Assembly: GCA_027334785.1 (NCBI GenBank)
Contig: DAHWQF010000207.1
Coordinates: forward strand, 1 to 6,371
Length of the DNA: 6,371 nucleotides
Source: Acidimicrobiaceae bacterium
GTDB lineage: Bacteria; Actinomycetota; Acidimicrobiia; Acidimicrobiales; Palsa-688
Direction of reading: 5' to 3'
A program made the position numbers and the translations under genes. A model generated the notes under the pieces. That model was not told the origin of the DNA and ran no database searches. It worked only from the letters and a program-made list of their open reading frames with translations. Every line of letters starts with the position of its first letter. The first letter of the stretch is position 1. Shown one piece after another: positions 6,351 to 6,371 of this stretch.

Positions 6351-6371
6351 TCAGAAAGCGGCGCGTTTTCG
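6351..6371 (-). CDS. Possible 3' end of a convergent gene (last six codons and stop)
   Basis: Read on the - strand from the window edge, the bases translate to RKRAAF followed by TGA (6353-6351). The stop lies one base before a hairpin with a T6 tract, the usual layout at a gene end. Six residues cannot identify a family. Another reading frame, or no gene at all, remains possible; the main support is the placement of the terminator. Confidence 0.3.
   Translation of the reverse strand, partial: RKRAAF

Overview
This window comes from a high-GC (roughly 70 %) bacterial chromosome and most likely from an actinobacterium. The RpiB has the GGSG-x-GEQ active-site motif of the mycobacterial type, the glutamate dehydrogenase belongs to the very large NAD-dependent class common in Actinobacteria and Proteobacteria, and the XseA core resembles actinobacterial XseA. 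A deep lineage such as Acidimicrobiia would fit, but that is an inference from recalled family features, not from a search.

Layout: five genes lie head to tail on the + strand. (1) The C-terminal part of an NAD-specific glutamate dehydrogenase, with its 5' end cut by the window edge, occupies 1-2784. (2) rpiB, ribose-5-phosphate isomerase B, is at 2795-3259. (3) A menC-type o-succinylbenzoate synthase of the enolase superfamily is at 3277-4443. (4) xseA (4524-5936) and (5) xseB (5933-6175) encode the two subunits of exodeoxyribonuclease VII and overlap by four bases. Gaps between genes 1, 2 and 3 are 10 and 17 bases, and the gap before xseA is 80 bases. One polycistronic transcript is therefore plausible, although the genes serve different processes: glutamate catabolism, the pentose phosphate pathway, menaquinone synthesis (or N-succinylamino acid racemization), and DNA repair.

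After xseB there is a short non-coding tail. It holds six imperfect 17-bp tandem units (6175-6276). Further right is an inverted repeat with a T6 tract when read on the - strand (6312-6349). The last 21 bases, read on the - strand, end in a stop codon directly before that hairpin. Together these suggest that a convergent - strand gene ends here, its body lying outside the window.

No mobile element, CRISPR array, tRNA, rRNA or defence system is visible. The region is essentially a housekeeping segment. The features most worth a second look are the 17-bp repeat array, two strong perfect hairpins inside menC (one resembling a terminator), two adjacent palindromes just inside xseA, and motif deviations in the glutamate dehydrogenase and XseA.
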